In this document: piece after piece, positions 1 to 6,025 of the stretch
Numbering within the stretch: the first letter of the stretch is position 1
Layout: every line of letters begins with the position of its first letter
Notes under the pieces: generated by a model
The model's database searches: none
The model's input: the letters and a program-made list of their open reading frames with translations, nothing else
What the model was told of the DNA's origin: nothing
DNA from: Comamonadaceae bacterium
GTDB lineage: Bacteria; Pseudomonadota; Gammaproteobacteria; Burkholderiales; Burkholderiaceae_C
Length of the DNA stretch: 6,702 bases
Reading direction: 5' to 3'
Assembly: GCA_947457975.1 (NCBI GenBank)
Contig: CANGYC010000134.1
Span: 1-6,702 of the forward strand
Program-made: the position numbers and the translations under genes

Positions 1-630
1 ACGCATGAACACCACGACCACATTGGCGGCAACGCGGCCGTGGTCGAGGCCACGGGCGCCAAGGTCATTGCACACCACCGCGCAGCGGGCAAGATTCCTG
101 GCGTGGACCGCGGCGTGGGCGCGGGCGACCTCATCAAGCTCGGCCGCCACATCGAACTCGAGTGCCTGGACACGCCAGGCCACACGATTTGCCACATCTG
201 CCTGTACGCGCATGCCGAGCAGCCGGCCCTCTTCTCGGGCGACACCCTCTTCAACGCCGGGGCCGGCAACGTGCACAACGGCGGCGACGTGAACGCCCTG
301 TACGACACCTTCTCGCGCCAGCTCGCCCGACTGCCGGAGAACACACGGGTGTTTCCAGGCCACGACTACCTCGAGAACAACCTGAAGTTCACCCTGGCGC
401 GCGAACCGGACAACCAGGCCGCCCAGGCGCGGCTGGCCGAGGCCGTCGACCACGACCCAGCACAGGCCCGCGTCACCACGCTGGGTGAAGAACGCCAGCA
501 CAACACCTTCATGCGGCTGGCCAGCCCCACGCTGATCGCCTTGCTGCGGCGCGAATTCCCCGACCTGCCCGAGCAGCCTGAGCCGCAAGAGGTGTTTAGG
601 CGGCTGCGCGAACTGCGCAACCGCTGGTAA
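1..630 (+). CDS. Glyoxalase II-like MBL-fold metallo-hydrolase (5' end missing)
   Basis: This is the last 209 residues of a metallo-beta-lactamase-fold hydrolase with a glyoxalase II-type C-terminal domain; the frame is open to the left edge. The first visible residues are the binuclear metal motif THEHHDH (His2, His4, Asp6, His7). The other ligands follow as His61 in PGHT, the bridging Asp81 in SGDTLF and His121 in PGHDY. The segment ENNLKF (125-130) and the stretch EERQHNTFMR match the HAGH C-terminal region, and the protein ends LRELRNRW. E. coli GloB has its first metal motif near residue 52, so about 50 residues are probably missing. An internal GTG at 40 is not the start, because it would delete the metal motif. 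The family hydrolyses S-acyl-glutathione thioesters in the cytoplasm. Here the GSH-binding loop reads GAGNVHNGG instead of the usual GCG(K/R)xxEGT, so the substrate may differ. The fold assignment is firm; the substrate is uncertain. Confidence 0.9.
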   Translation, partial: THEHHDHIGGNAAVVEATGAKVIAHHRAAGKIPGVDRGVGAGDLIKLGRHIELECLDTPGHTICHICLYAHAEQPALFSGDTLFNAGAGNVHNGGDVNALYDTFSRQLARLPENTRVFPGHDYLENNLKFTLAREPDNQAAQARLAEAVDHDPAQARVTTLGEERQHNTFMRLASPTLIALLRREFPDLPEQPEPQEVFRRLRELRNRW

Positions 631-670
631 GCCGGGGCACACGGGCGGCGATGCCGCCTGACAGCCCGGC
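631..670 (+). terminator. Nested inverted repeat after the hydrolase stop codon
   Basis: Directly after the TAA stop, GCCGGG (631-636) can pair with CCCGGC (665-670). Inside it, GGCGGC (644-649) can pair with GCCGCC (653-658) around a GAT loop. The position fits a transcription terminator or a 3'-end stabilising structure. There is no T-run after it, so it is not a classical intrinsic terminator, and such repeats arise easily in GC-rich DNA. Confidence 0.3.
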
Positions 671-722
671 GGCCTCCAGGCGCACATCCCCGAGGGCCCA
701 CCCCGGGGCACACTCAAGGCCC

Positions 723-748
723 GCCCCAGAAGGGGCTCCTCCTGGGGC
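723..748 (+). promoter_or_regulatory. Hairpin just upstream of the universal stress protein start
   Basis: GCCCCAG (723-729) is complementary to CTGGGGC (742-748). After one mismatch (A730/C741) the pairing continues as AGG/CCT (731-733 with 738-740) around a GGCT loop. A shorter alternative, GCCCC/GGGGC (723-727 with 732-736), excludes the larger fold. The GGGG at 744-747 is the only purine run at a suitable distance (7 bases) from the GTG start at 755, and the large stem would bury it. A role in translational control is inference. Confidence 0.35.
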
Positions 749-754
749 ACGAGC

Positions 755-1195
755 GTGTTCAAGCACATCCTCCTGGCCACCGACGGCTCCGAGGCCTCGC
801 GCCACGCCGCACGGCTGGCCACCCGGCTGGCCCATGAACACGGGTCGCGGCTCACCGCCGTCTTCGTGATCGATCCCTACCCCTACCTGGGCATAGGCCA
901 GAGCAACCCGCTGGGCTTTCAGGGCTACATGGCACAGGCGCAGGTGCAAGCGGCCCAGACCCATGCCGAGATCGAGGCGCTGTGCCGCCAGGAGGCGCGC
1001 GAGGTGAACCTGCAATTGCGCCTGGCCGAGAACGTGACGCCGGCCGCCGGCATCGTGCAGACCGCGCAGCAAGAAGGCGCCGACCTCGTGGTCATCGGCT
1101 CCCATGGCCGCACCGGGATCGCCCGCCTGATGCTGGGCAGCGTGGCCGCGCAGGTGGTGGCGCTCTCGCCCGTGCCGGTGTTGGTCACGCGCTGA
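755..1195 (+). CDS. Universal stress protein, UspA family, ATP-binding type
   Basis: A 146-residue, single-domain universal stress protein of normal family length. It opens with MFKHILLATDGS, the typical first strand with the nucleotide-contacting Asp (Asp10). Near the C-terminus it has the ATP-binding signature G-2x-G-9x-G(S/T): Gly115, Gly118, Gly128-Ser129 within IGSHGRTGIARLMLGS, followed by the usual terminal strand PVPVLVTR. The complete motif places it with the ATP-binding Usp proteins rather than the non-binding UspA type. These are soluble cytoplasmic proteins that act in stress survival, usually as dimers. The start is GTG at 755, chosen because it gives the canonical N-terminus. 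No good Shine-Dalgarno precedes it, only GGGG at 744-747 inside a potential hairpin. It lies 124 bases after the hydrolase gene on the same strand and may or may not share its transcript. It converges on the LTA-synthase-like gene with a 33-base gap. Confidence 0.95.
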   Translation: MFKHILLATDGSEASRHAARLATRLAHEHGSRLTAVFVIDPYPYLGIGQSNPLGFQGYMAQAQVQAAQTHAEIEALCRQEAREVNLQLRLAENVTPAAGIVQTAQQEGADLVVIGSHGRTGIARLMLGSVAAQVVALSPVPVLVTR

Positions 1196-1211
1196 GGCCC
1201 TGGCCAGGGCC
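1196..1211. terminator. Perfect 16-base palindrome between convergent genes
   Basis: GGCCCTGGCCAGGGCC is its own reverse complement and starts right after the stress-protein stop codon. It fills half of the 33-base gap between two convergent genes. It could form a short hairpin in either transcript and so act as a bidirectional terminator element. Neither side has a T-run, so this role is only suggested by position. Confidence 0.3.
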
Positions 1212-1228
1212 CGGGTGAGACAGGCGGC

Positions 1229-3190
1229 TCAGGGCCGCGGCGCTTTGAGCTCACCGCGCTTGAAGGCGCGCGATGCACTTTGGTAGAAGGCGATGGCTTC
1301 GTCCCGCGCCCGTTCATCCAGCTCCGCAGGTATGGAGTGGCCCTGCGCATCGATGGCAAAGGTCTCGACCTTGCGCTTCGGGCCCAGCACCACCAGCCGC
1401 TCTTCGGTGAGGTAGCCCAACTCCTCGTAGTTGCTGATGAAGGCCCGCCGCTTGAAGTCGGGCCCCTGCGCAAACACCGAGGTGCCGAAGAAGCTATCGG
1501 CGCCACGCGCACCCAACAGACCGAGCAAAGTGGGCGGGATGTCGATCTGGCTGACCAGCTGCGTGTAGCGGCCTGGCTTGATCAGCTCAGGGGCGTACAT
1601 CACCATGGGAATGTGGTAGCCCTCGAGGGGCAGCTTGGTCTTGCCGGCCGCAGAAGCGCAGTGGTCGGCCACGAAGACGAACAGGGTGTCGCGGAACCAG
1701 GGTTTTTTGCGCGCCTGGTCGATGAAATGACCGATGGAATAGTCGGTGTACTTCACCGCGCCTTCACGTCCTCCCGGCGAGGGAATGTCGATGCGGCCAT
1801 CGGCATAGGTGTAAGGCCGGTGGTTGCTGGTGGTCATGACATGGGCGAAAAAGCGCTTGCCCTGGCTGTGCTCCTGGTCGAGCTGCTGCACGACATGGTC
1901 GAACAGGAACTCATCGCCCACGCCCCAGACGTTCTCGAAACCCACCGACGACTTGGGAATGTCGGTGCGGTCGACCACGCGGTAGGAATTGCCCTCGAAG
2001 TAGGCGTTCATGTTGTCGAAGTAACCGTAGCCGCCATAGAAAAAGAAAGTCTCGAAGCCTTGGGGGCGCAGCAGCTCACCCAAGGTGGCCAGGTGTTCAT
2101 TGCCGGGCCGGCGCACGATGGACTGGCCCGGTATGGGGGGCGTGCCCAGGGAGGTCGCCTCCAGGCCGCGCACGGTGCGGGTGCCCGTGGCATACAGGCG
2201 CGTGAACAGCAGGCCCTCGCGCGCCAGCGCATCCAGGCGAGGCGTGAGGTTCTGGGTGCTGCCCATGCTGCCCACGAACTTGGCCGACAGGCTCTCCACG
2301 GTCACCAGCACGATGTGGCGCGGCGCCTGCTTCAGTGGCCCCAGCGCTTGGACAGGGGCTGGAGCGAGCCGGACTGGAACCACTGGTTCACCGATGCGGC
2401 GCGAAACGCCCATGCCCGCCAGGATCTGCCGGGCCTGCGCCTGCGGCAGCGTGGCGTAGAAGCGGTCATAGTCGAGTTCGTTGCGGCGCATCGCGGCGCC
2501 AAAGGTCATCAGGCCATTGCCCGCCAGTTCATTGGCAAAGGTGTTGCCGGAGAAGTCCATGGCATCGAGGTCGGCCAGCTTCCAGGACAGCGTGGGCAAG
2601 AGCAGCGCAGCCAGCAGCCAGACCAGGCGCTGGCGGCCCTGCGGCGCTGCGGCGGGGGCCGCCGCCAGGCTGCGTCGGGCGGCCCAGGTCAGCGCCAGGG
2701 CCAGCGCACCCACACCGCCAAACAGCAGGCCCAGGGGATAGGACTCGCGCAGGTTGCCGATGACCTCGTGCGTGTAAATCAGGTAGTCCACCGCGATGAA
2801 GTTCAGGCGCGTGGAGAACTCCAGCCAGAAGGTGAATTCCGACAGGGCCAGGAACAGCAGCACGCAGGCGTTCAGCCAGAAGAGTGCAGGCCGCAGCCAG
2901 GGGCTCCAGCGGGTGTGGCGCCAGCGGGCAGGCACCAGCGCCGCCCAGGCCAGCGAAGGGGCCAGCAGCCAGGCCAGCACCAGCAGGTCAAAGACAAGGC
3001 CGCGCAGAAAGAGGCCAGGCCACAGGCTCGCGGGCACCGAAGACAGCCCGGACATGCCCAGCAGGCCCAGGCGGGTCAGCCAGGCCAGGCCCATGAACAG
3101 GGCCGCATGATGAATGAAAGGCAAGCGACCCATGCCTCGTACCGCGGCCTGAAACCAACCCATGAATTTCCTCGGAAAGTGACTTCCCAT
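1229..3190 (-). CDS. LTA synthase/sulfatase-family membrane enzyme (phosphoglycerol transferase-like)
   Basis: A 653-residue inner-membrane enzyme with hydrophobic segments near residues 26-50, 57-87, 99-122, 152-172 and 188-203, then an extracytoplasmic alkaline-phosphatase-superfamily domain from about residue 290. Family residues are visible: Glu299 in VTVESLS (metal), Thr339 in GTRTVRGLEA (probable nucleophile, as in LtaS), His457 in SNHRPY, Asp509-His510 in VADH (metal) and His526 in GYHIP. Known relatives transfer phosphoglycerol or phosphoethanolamine from lipids (LtaS, OpgB/MdoB), so an envelope glycan or lipid is the likely acceptor; the actual one cannot be read from sequence. Two starts are possible: ATG at 3190, preceded by AAGG, and ATG at 3163 (residue 10), preceded by GAGG six bases upstream. 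The second gives 644 residues and is about equally good. It lies 127 bases downstream of the aminotransferase gene on the same strand. An arylsulfatase role is less likely because the nucleophile is Thr and no sulfatase Cys/Ser motif is present. Confidence 0.9.
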   Translation of the reverse strand: MGSHFPRKFMGWFQAAVRGMGRLPFIHHAALFMGLAWLTRLGLLGMSGLSSVPASLWPGLFLRGLVFDLLVLAWLLAPSLAWAALVPARWRHTRWSPWLRPALFWLNACVLLFLALSEFTFWLEFSTRLNFIAVDYLIYTHEVIGNLRESYPLGLLFGGVGALALALTWAARRSLAAAPAAAPQGRQRLVWLLAALLLPTLSWKLADLDAMDFSGNTFANELAGNGLMTFGAAMRRNELDYDRFYATLPQAQARQILAGMGVSRRIGEPVVPVRLAPAPVQALGPLKQAPRHIVLVTVESLSAKFVGSMGSTQNLTPRLDALAREGLLFTRLYATGTRTVRGLEATSLGTPPIPGQSIVRRPGNEHLATLGELLRPQGFETFFFYGGYGYFDNMNAYFEGNSYRVVDRTDIPKSSVGFENVWGVGDEFLFDHVVQQLDQEHSQGKRFFAHVMTTSNHRPYTYADGRIDIPSPGGREGAVKYTDYSIGHFIDQARKKPWFRDTLFVFVADHCASAAGKTKLPLEGYHIPMVMYAPELIKPGRYTQLVSQIDIPPTLLGLLGARGADSFFGTSVFAQGPDFKRRAFISNYEELGYLTEERLVVLGPKRKVETFAIDAQGHSIPAELDERARDEAIAFYQSASRAFKRGELKAPRP

Positions 3191-3317
3191 GTGACAAGCC
3201 CTTGCCTCGCAGGGGAATCAAGCGCACATGTCGTGCGCGATTGTGCAGCGCATGGCCATGCAACTGAGCACATGGCCCAGGGCTGCAGGGGGGCAAGCCC
3301 CCAACTTCAGGCAGGCT
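3191..3317 (-). other. Intergenic region with three short inverted repeats
   Basis: This 127-base spacer lies between the aminotransferase stop and the LTA-synthase-like start. It holds GGGGG/CCCCC around CAAG (3289-3302), 16 bases past the aminotransferase stop; a perfect palindrome GCATGGCCATGC (3250-3261); and GCGCAC/GTGCGC around a five-base loop (3222-3238). The first may contribute to termination, though no T-run follows it on the - strand. The other two could be operators. I cannot identify a convincing -35/-10 pair for the downstream gene. Confidence 0.35.
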
Positions 3318-4523
3318 TCAGACGAGGGCCTTGGCCAGGCGCTTGACGCCTTCTTCAATGCGCGCCACATCGGCCGTGGCAAAGCTCAGGCGAAAGCTCG
3401 CGGGGTCCGGCTCCGCCGCAAAAAAAGGCGCGCCCGGCACAAAGGCCACGCCTTGCTCGATGGCCCGCTTGGCGAACTCGGAGGCATCGCGCATCTTGCC
3501 GCCCGCGCCGGTCAGGCGTGCCCAGAAGAACAGGCCGCCCTCGGGCTGGGTGAAGTCCACTGCCTCACCCAACTCACGCCGCAGGGCCTGCCCCATGGCC
3601 TGGGCACGCTCGGCGTAGACACTGCGCACCTGGGCCAGGGTCTGGGGCATGCGGCCGGCTTGCAGGTAGCGGGCGGCCGTGGCCTGGGCGAAGGTGCTGG
3701 TGTGCGCGTCGCTGAACTGCTTGCACATGGTGGCGCGGGCGAGCAGCTCGGGATGGGCCAGCAACCAACCTACGCGCAAGCCCGGGCTGAGCACCTTGGA
3801 GAGGCTGCCGCAATAGGCCAGCCAGTCGCGGCTGCCCGGCACCTCGTCTGAGAGGGCCAGCAGGCTGGGCGGGGGCGGCGCGCCGAAGTAGAGGTCGCCA
3901 TAGGGGTCGTCCTCGACCACCAGCACCTGGTGGCGGGCGGCCAGCGCCAGCACTTTGCGGCGGCGCTCCAGGCTGAGAAGGCCACCGCTGGGGTTGCCGA
4001 AGGTGGGAATCAGGTACACCAGTTTGGGCCGGTGTTCCACGATCAGCTGCTCCAGGCGATCGACCTGCACGCCCTGCGCATCCACGGGGGCGCTGAGCAC
4101 CTGCGCGCCATAGAGGCGAAAGCACTGAATGGTGGCCAGGAAGGTGGGGCCTTCGACGATGACCTTGTCGCCCGCATCGATCATGACCTTGGCCAAGAGG
4201 TCCAGCGCCTGTTGGCTGCCGGTGGTCACGATCAGGCCTTCGGGGCTGCAACTGATGCCCTTGTCGCCCATGAAGCGTGCAAGTTCGGCGCGCAAGGGGC
4301 CATAGCCCTCGGTGGCACCGTACTGCAGCGCGGCGCCTGGCTCCTGCGCCAGCGCCTCGTCCACGGCCGACTGGATGCCGGCGACATCAAACATGGCGCT
4401 GTCGGGAAAGCCGCCGGCAAAGCTGATGATGCCGGGCTTACCCAGCAGCTTGAAGAGCTCGCGGATGGCGGAGGTTTCAACGTTCTGGAGGCGCTGGGCG
4501 AAAGGCAGGGACATGGTGCTCAT
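3318..4523 (-). CDS. PLP-dependent aminotransferase, fold type I (LysN/2-aminoadipate aminotransferase-like)
   Basis: A 401-residue cytoplasmic class I/II aminotransferase. Landmarks, numbered from ATG 4523: ISFAGGFPD (33-41, substrate entrance loop typical of the LysN/MocR-related group), LQYGATEGYGPLR (66-78), TTGSQQALDLL (100-110, cofactor phosphate loop), Asn177 in FGNPSG, Asp205 and Tyr208 in EDDPYG (pyridine ring contacts), the Schiff-base lysine Lys243 in SLSKVLSPGLRVGW with Arg250, and Arg378 in FRLSF (substrate carboxylate). There is no N-terminal GntR DNA-binding domain, so it is an enzyme, not a MocR regulator. Relatives transaminate 2-aminoadipate, branched-chain or aromatic amino acids; specificity is not determined here. 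A GTG at 4556 would add 11 residues that do not look conserved. ATG 4523 (MSTMSLPFAQR) is preferred, and ATG 4514 is also possible. None has a clear Shine-Dalgarno. The gene diverges from nth and is upstream of the LTA-synthase-like gene. Confidence 0.93.
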   Translation of the reverse strand: MSTMSLPFAQRLQNVETSAIRELFKLLGKPGIISFAGGFPDSAMFDVAGIQSAVDEALAQEPGAALQYGATEGYGPLRAELARFMGDKGISCSPEGLIVTTGSQQALDLLAKVMIDAGDKVIVEGPTFLATIQCFRLYGAQVLSAPVDAQGVQVDRLEQLIVEHRPKLVYLIPTFGNPSGGLLSLERRRKVLALAARHQVLVVEDDPYGDLYFGAPPPPSLLALSDEVPGSRDWLAYCGSLSKVLSPGLRVGWLLAHPELLARATMCKQFSDAHTSTFAQATAARYLQAGRMPQTLAQVRSVYAERAQAMGQALRRELGEAVDFTQPEGGLFFWARLTGAGGKMRDASEFAKRAIEQGVAFVPGAPFFAAEPDPASFRLSFATADVARIEEGVKRLAKALV

Positions 4524-4595
4524 GGAAGCTGAAAAGAGCGGCAATGGTAGCCTCACCCGGCCGGCCGATACCGGCGCGCCCTAAACTGCAGCGCC
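4524..4595. promoter_or_regulatory. Divergent promoter region between aminotransferase and nth
   Basis: Both flanking genes must be transcribed outward from these 72 bases. For nth, TAAACT (4582-4587) resembles a -10 box and ends eight bases before the ATG, so transcription could begin at or near the start codon. For the aminotransferase, the - strand TACCAT (4549-4544) is a possible -10 box about 20 bases before the ATG. No good -35 elements are seen and neither gene has a Shine-Dalgarno. The assignment rests on gene orientation and these weak matches. Confidence 0.4.
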
Positions 4596-5246
4596 ATGAA
4601 AACCGCCGACATTGCCGCCTTCTTCGCCACGCTCAAGGCCGCCAACCCGCAGCCCGTGACTGAGCTGGAATACACCAGCGTGTTCGAGCTGCTGGCGGCG
4701 GTGCTGCTGTCGGCCCAGGCGACCGACGTGAGTGTGAACAAGGCCACGCGGCGCCTGTTCCCGGTGGCCAACACGCCCGAGAAGATCATGGCGATGGGGC
4801 TCGAAAGCCTGGAGGGCTACCTCAAGACCATCGGCCTGTACCGCAACAAGGCCCGCAACCTGATGCAGACCTGCCAGATTCTGGTGGACCAGCACGGCGG
4901 CGAAGTCCCCCGCACGCGCGAGGCCTTACAGACCCTGCCAGGGGTGGGCCGCAAGACGGCCAACGTGGTGCTCAACTCTGCTTATGGCGAGGCGGTGATG
5001 GCCGTGGACACCCACATCTTCCGGGTGAGCAACCGTACCGGGCTGGCCCCTGGCAAGAATGTGGACGCGGTGGAAGCCCGTCTGATGAAGCGCGTGCCGC
5101 CCGAGTACCTGGTCAATGCCCACCACTGGCTGATCCTGCATGGGCGCTACGTGTGCCAGGCCCGCAAGCCCCTGTGCGGGCAATGCGCGGTGAGCCGCTA
5201 CTGCGACTTCAAGCCCAAGACGCCTGCCCCTGGCGCGGCGGCCTGA
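4596..5246 (+). CDS. nth: Endonuclease III (DNA glycosylase/AP lyase)
   Basis: A 216-residue base-excision-repair enzyme that removes oxidised pyrimidines such as thymine glycol and cleaves the abasic site by beta-elimination. The helix-hairpin-helix is LPGVGRKTANVVL (114-126) with catalytic Lys120, followed by catalytic Asp138 in AVDTHIFRV. The [4Fe-4S] ligands are Cys187, Cys194, Cys197 and Cys203 (spacing C-6x-C-2x-C-5x-C). All of these fall at the same residue numbers as in E. coli Nth (211 residues), which confirms the ATG at 4596. The MutY C-terminal domain is absent. The Ala/Pro-rich tail after residue 206 is a few residues longer than in E. coli. There is no Shine-Dalgarno, and a -10-like TAAACT ends eight bases upstream, so the message may be leaderless. 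The last 49 bases overlap the 3' end of the ABC ATPase gene on the other strand, including the Cys203 codon. Confidence 0.98.
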   Translation: MKTADIAAFFATLKAANPQPVTELEYTSVFELLAAVLLSAQATDVSVNKATRRLFPVANTPEKIMAMGLESLEGYLKTIGLYRNKARNLMQTCQILVDQHGGEVPRTREALQTLPGVGRKTANVVLNSAYGEAVMAVDTHIFRVSNRTGLAPGKNVDAVEARLMKRVPPEYLVNAHHWLILHGRYVCQARKPLCGQCAVSRYCDFKPKTPAPGAAA

Positions 5247-6025
5247 GCCAGCCCTGGCGCCACCGGCAGCGCCACCCACTGGCCCTGCAGCTCGTGGAGC
5301 GTGAAGCGCTGCCCGAACACGCGCTCGACGGCCTGCCGGGTGGCGAGCTCGCCAGGCGCACCCTGGTGGGCGAGGCGGCCCTCCTGCAGCACCAGCAGTT
5401 CGTCCGCCTGCAAGGCCATGCTGATTTCATGCAGCACGCTCACCACCGTGGTGCCCTGCGCCACCAGTTGGCGCACCAGCTGCCACCACTGGGCCTGGTG
5501 CGCCATGTCCAGGTGGGCCAGGGGCTCATCGAGCAGCAGCACCGGCGCCTCGACGGCCAGCGCTCGCGCCAGCAGCACCCGCTGGCGCTCACCACCTGAG
5601 AGCGTGCCCAGTGGCCGCTCCTTCCAGGTGGTGGTCTCGGTCAGCGCCAGCGCCCGTGCCACGGCCTCATGGTCCCGCGGTGTGGCCTGGGCCTGCCAGC
5701 CCTGGTGCGGCAGACGGCCGAGCATGACCACGTCATAGACCTTCAGATCGTCGGCCGCCTCCTGGCCCTGACCCAGCCAGGCCAGGGTGCAGGCCCGCTC
5801 ACGGCGGCCCCACGCATGCCACGGACGGCCTTGCAAAAACAGATCGCCCTCCACCGGCAGCAAGCCAGCCAGGGCCTTGAGCAAGGTGGACTTGCCCGCC
5901 CCATTGGGACCCACCACGCTGAGCCAGCGCCCGGCTGGCACCTGCAGATCCAGCGCCTGGAGCACCGGGCGCCCGCCCAGGTGGGCGCACAGCTGGCGGG
6001 CCTCTAAGGCCAAGGGCGCGCTCAT
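5198..6025 (-). CDS. ABC transporter ATP-binding protein, FecE/BtuD/HmuV type
   Basis: A 275-residue ATPase for a B12, haem or ferric-siderophore importer, acting at the cytoplasmic face with the permease encoded just upstream. All motifs are intact: Walker A GPNGAGKST (39-47, Lys45), Q-loop near Gln86, the family-typical VYDVVMLGRLPH (97-107), signature LSGGERQRV (142-150), Walker B VLLLDEP (162-168, Glu167), D-loop HLD (171-173) and H-loop His199. The ATG at 6025 overlaps the permease stop as ATGA, which indicates translational coupling. The frame is open further upstream but those codons lie within the permease gene and do not encode ATPase sequence. The C-terminus runs about 25 residues past the last family-like segment (HELQGQWVALPV), is rich in Ala/Gly/Pro, and ends within the antisense of nth. 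The substrate cannot be decided from the ATPase. I favour B12 or siderophore over haem only weakly. Confidence 0.95.
   Translation of the reverse strand: MSAPLALEARQLCAHLGGRPVLQALDLQVPAGRWLSVVGPNGAGKSTLLKALAGLLPVEGDLFLQGRPWHAWGRRERACTLAWLGQGQEAADDLKVYDVVMLGRLPHQGWQAQATPRDHEAVARALALTETTTWKERPLGTLSGGERQRVLLARALAVEAPVLLLDEPLAHLDMAHQAQWWQLVRQLVAQGTTVVSVLHEISMALQADELLVLQEGRLAHQGAPGELATRQAVERVFGQRFTLHELQGQWVALPVAPGLAQAAAPGAGVLGLKSQ

Noticed and set aside
3289..3302. Classical intrinsic terminator after the aminotransferase
   Set aside because: The stem has only five G-C pairs and no T-run follows on the - strand, so I list it only as part of the inverted-repeat spacer.
1280..3346. A 688-codon open frame on the + strand spanning the whole LTA-synthase-like gene
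   Set aside because: It is antisense to a gene with clear catalytic motifs. Its product is rich in Gln, Ala, Gly, Arg and His with no recognisable domain, as expected for the opposite strand of GC-rich coding DNA.
3420..3426. A run of seven T on the coding strand in the aminotransferase gene, a possible slippage site
   Set aside because: It encodes Pro-Phe-Phe in a normal family segment (GAPFFAAE) and the frame is intact on both sides. Nothing indicates programmed frameshifting.
3930..4532. A 200-codon + strand open frame opposite the aminotransferase
   Set aside because: It is a shadow of the aminotransferase, with no domain and no ribosome-binding site, and it also runs through the divergent start region.
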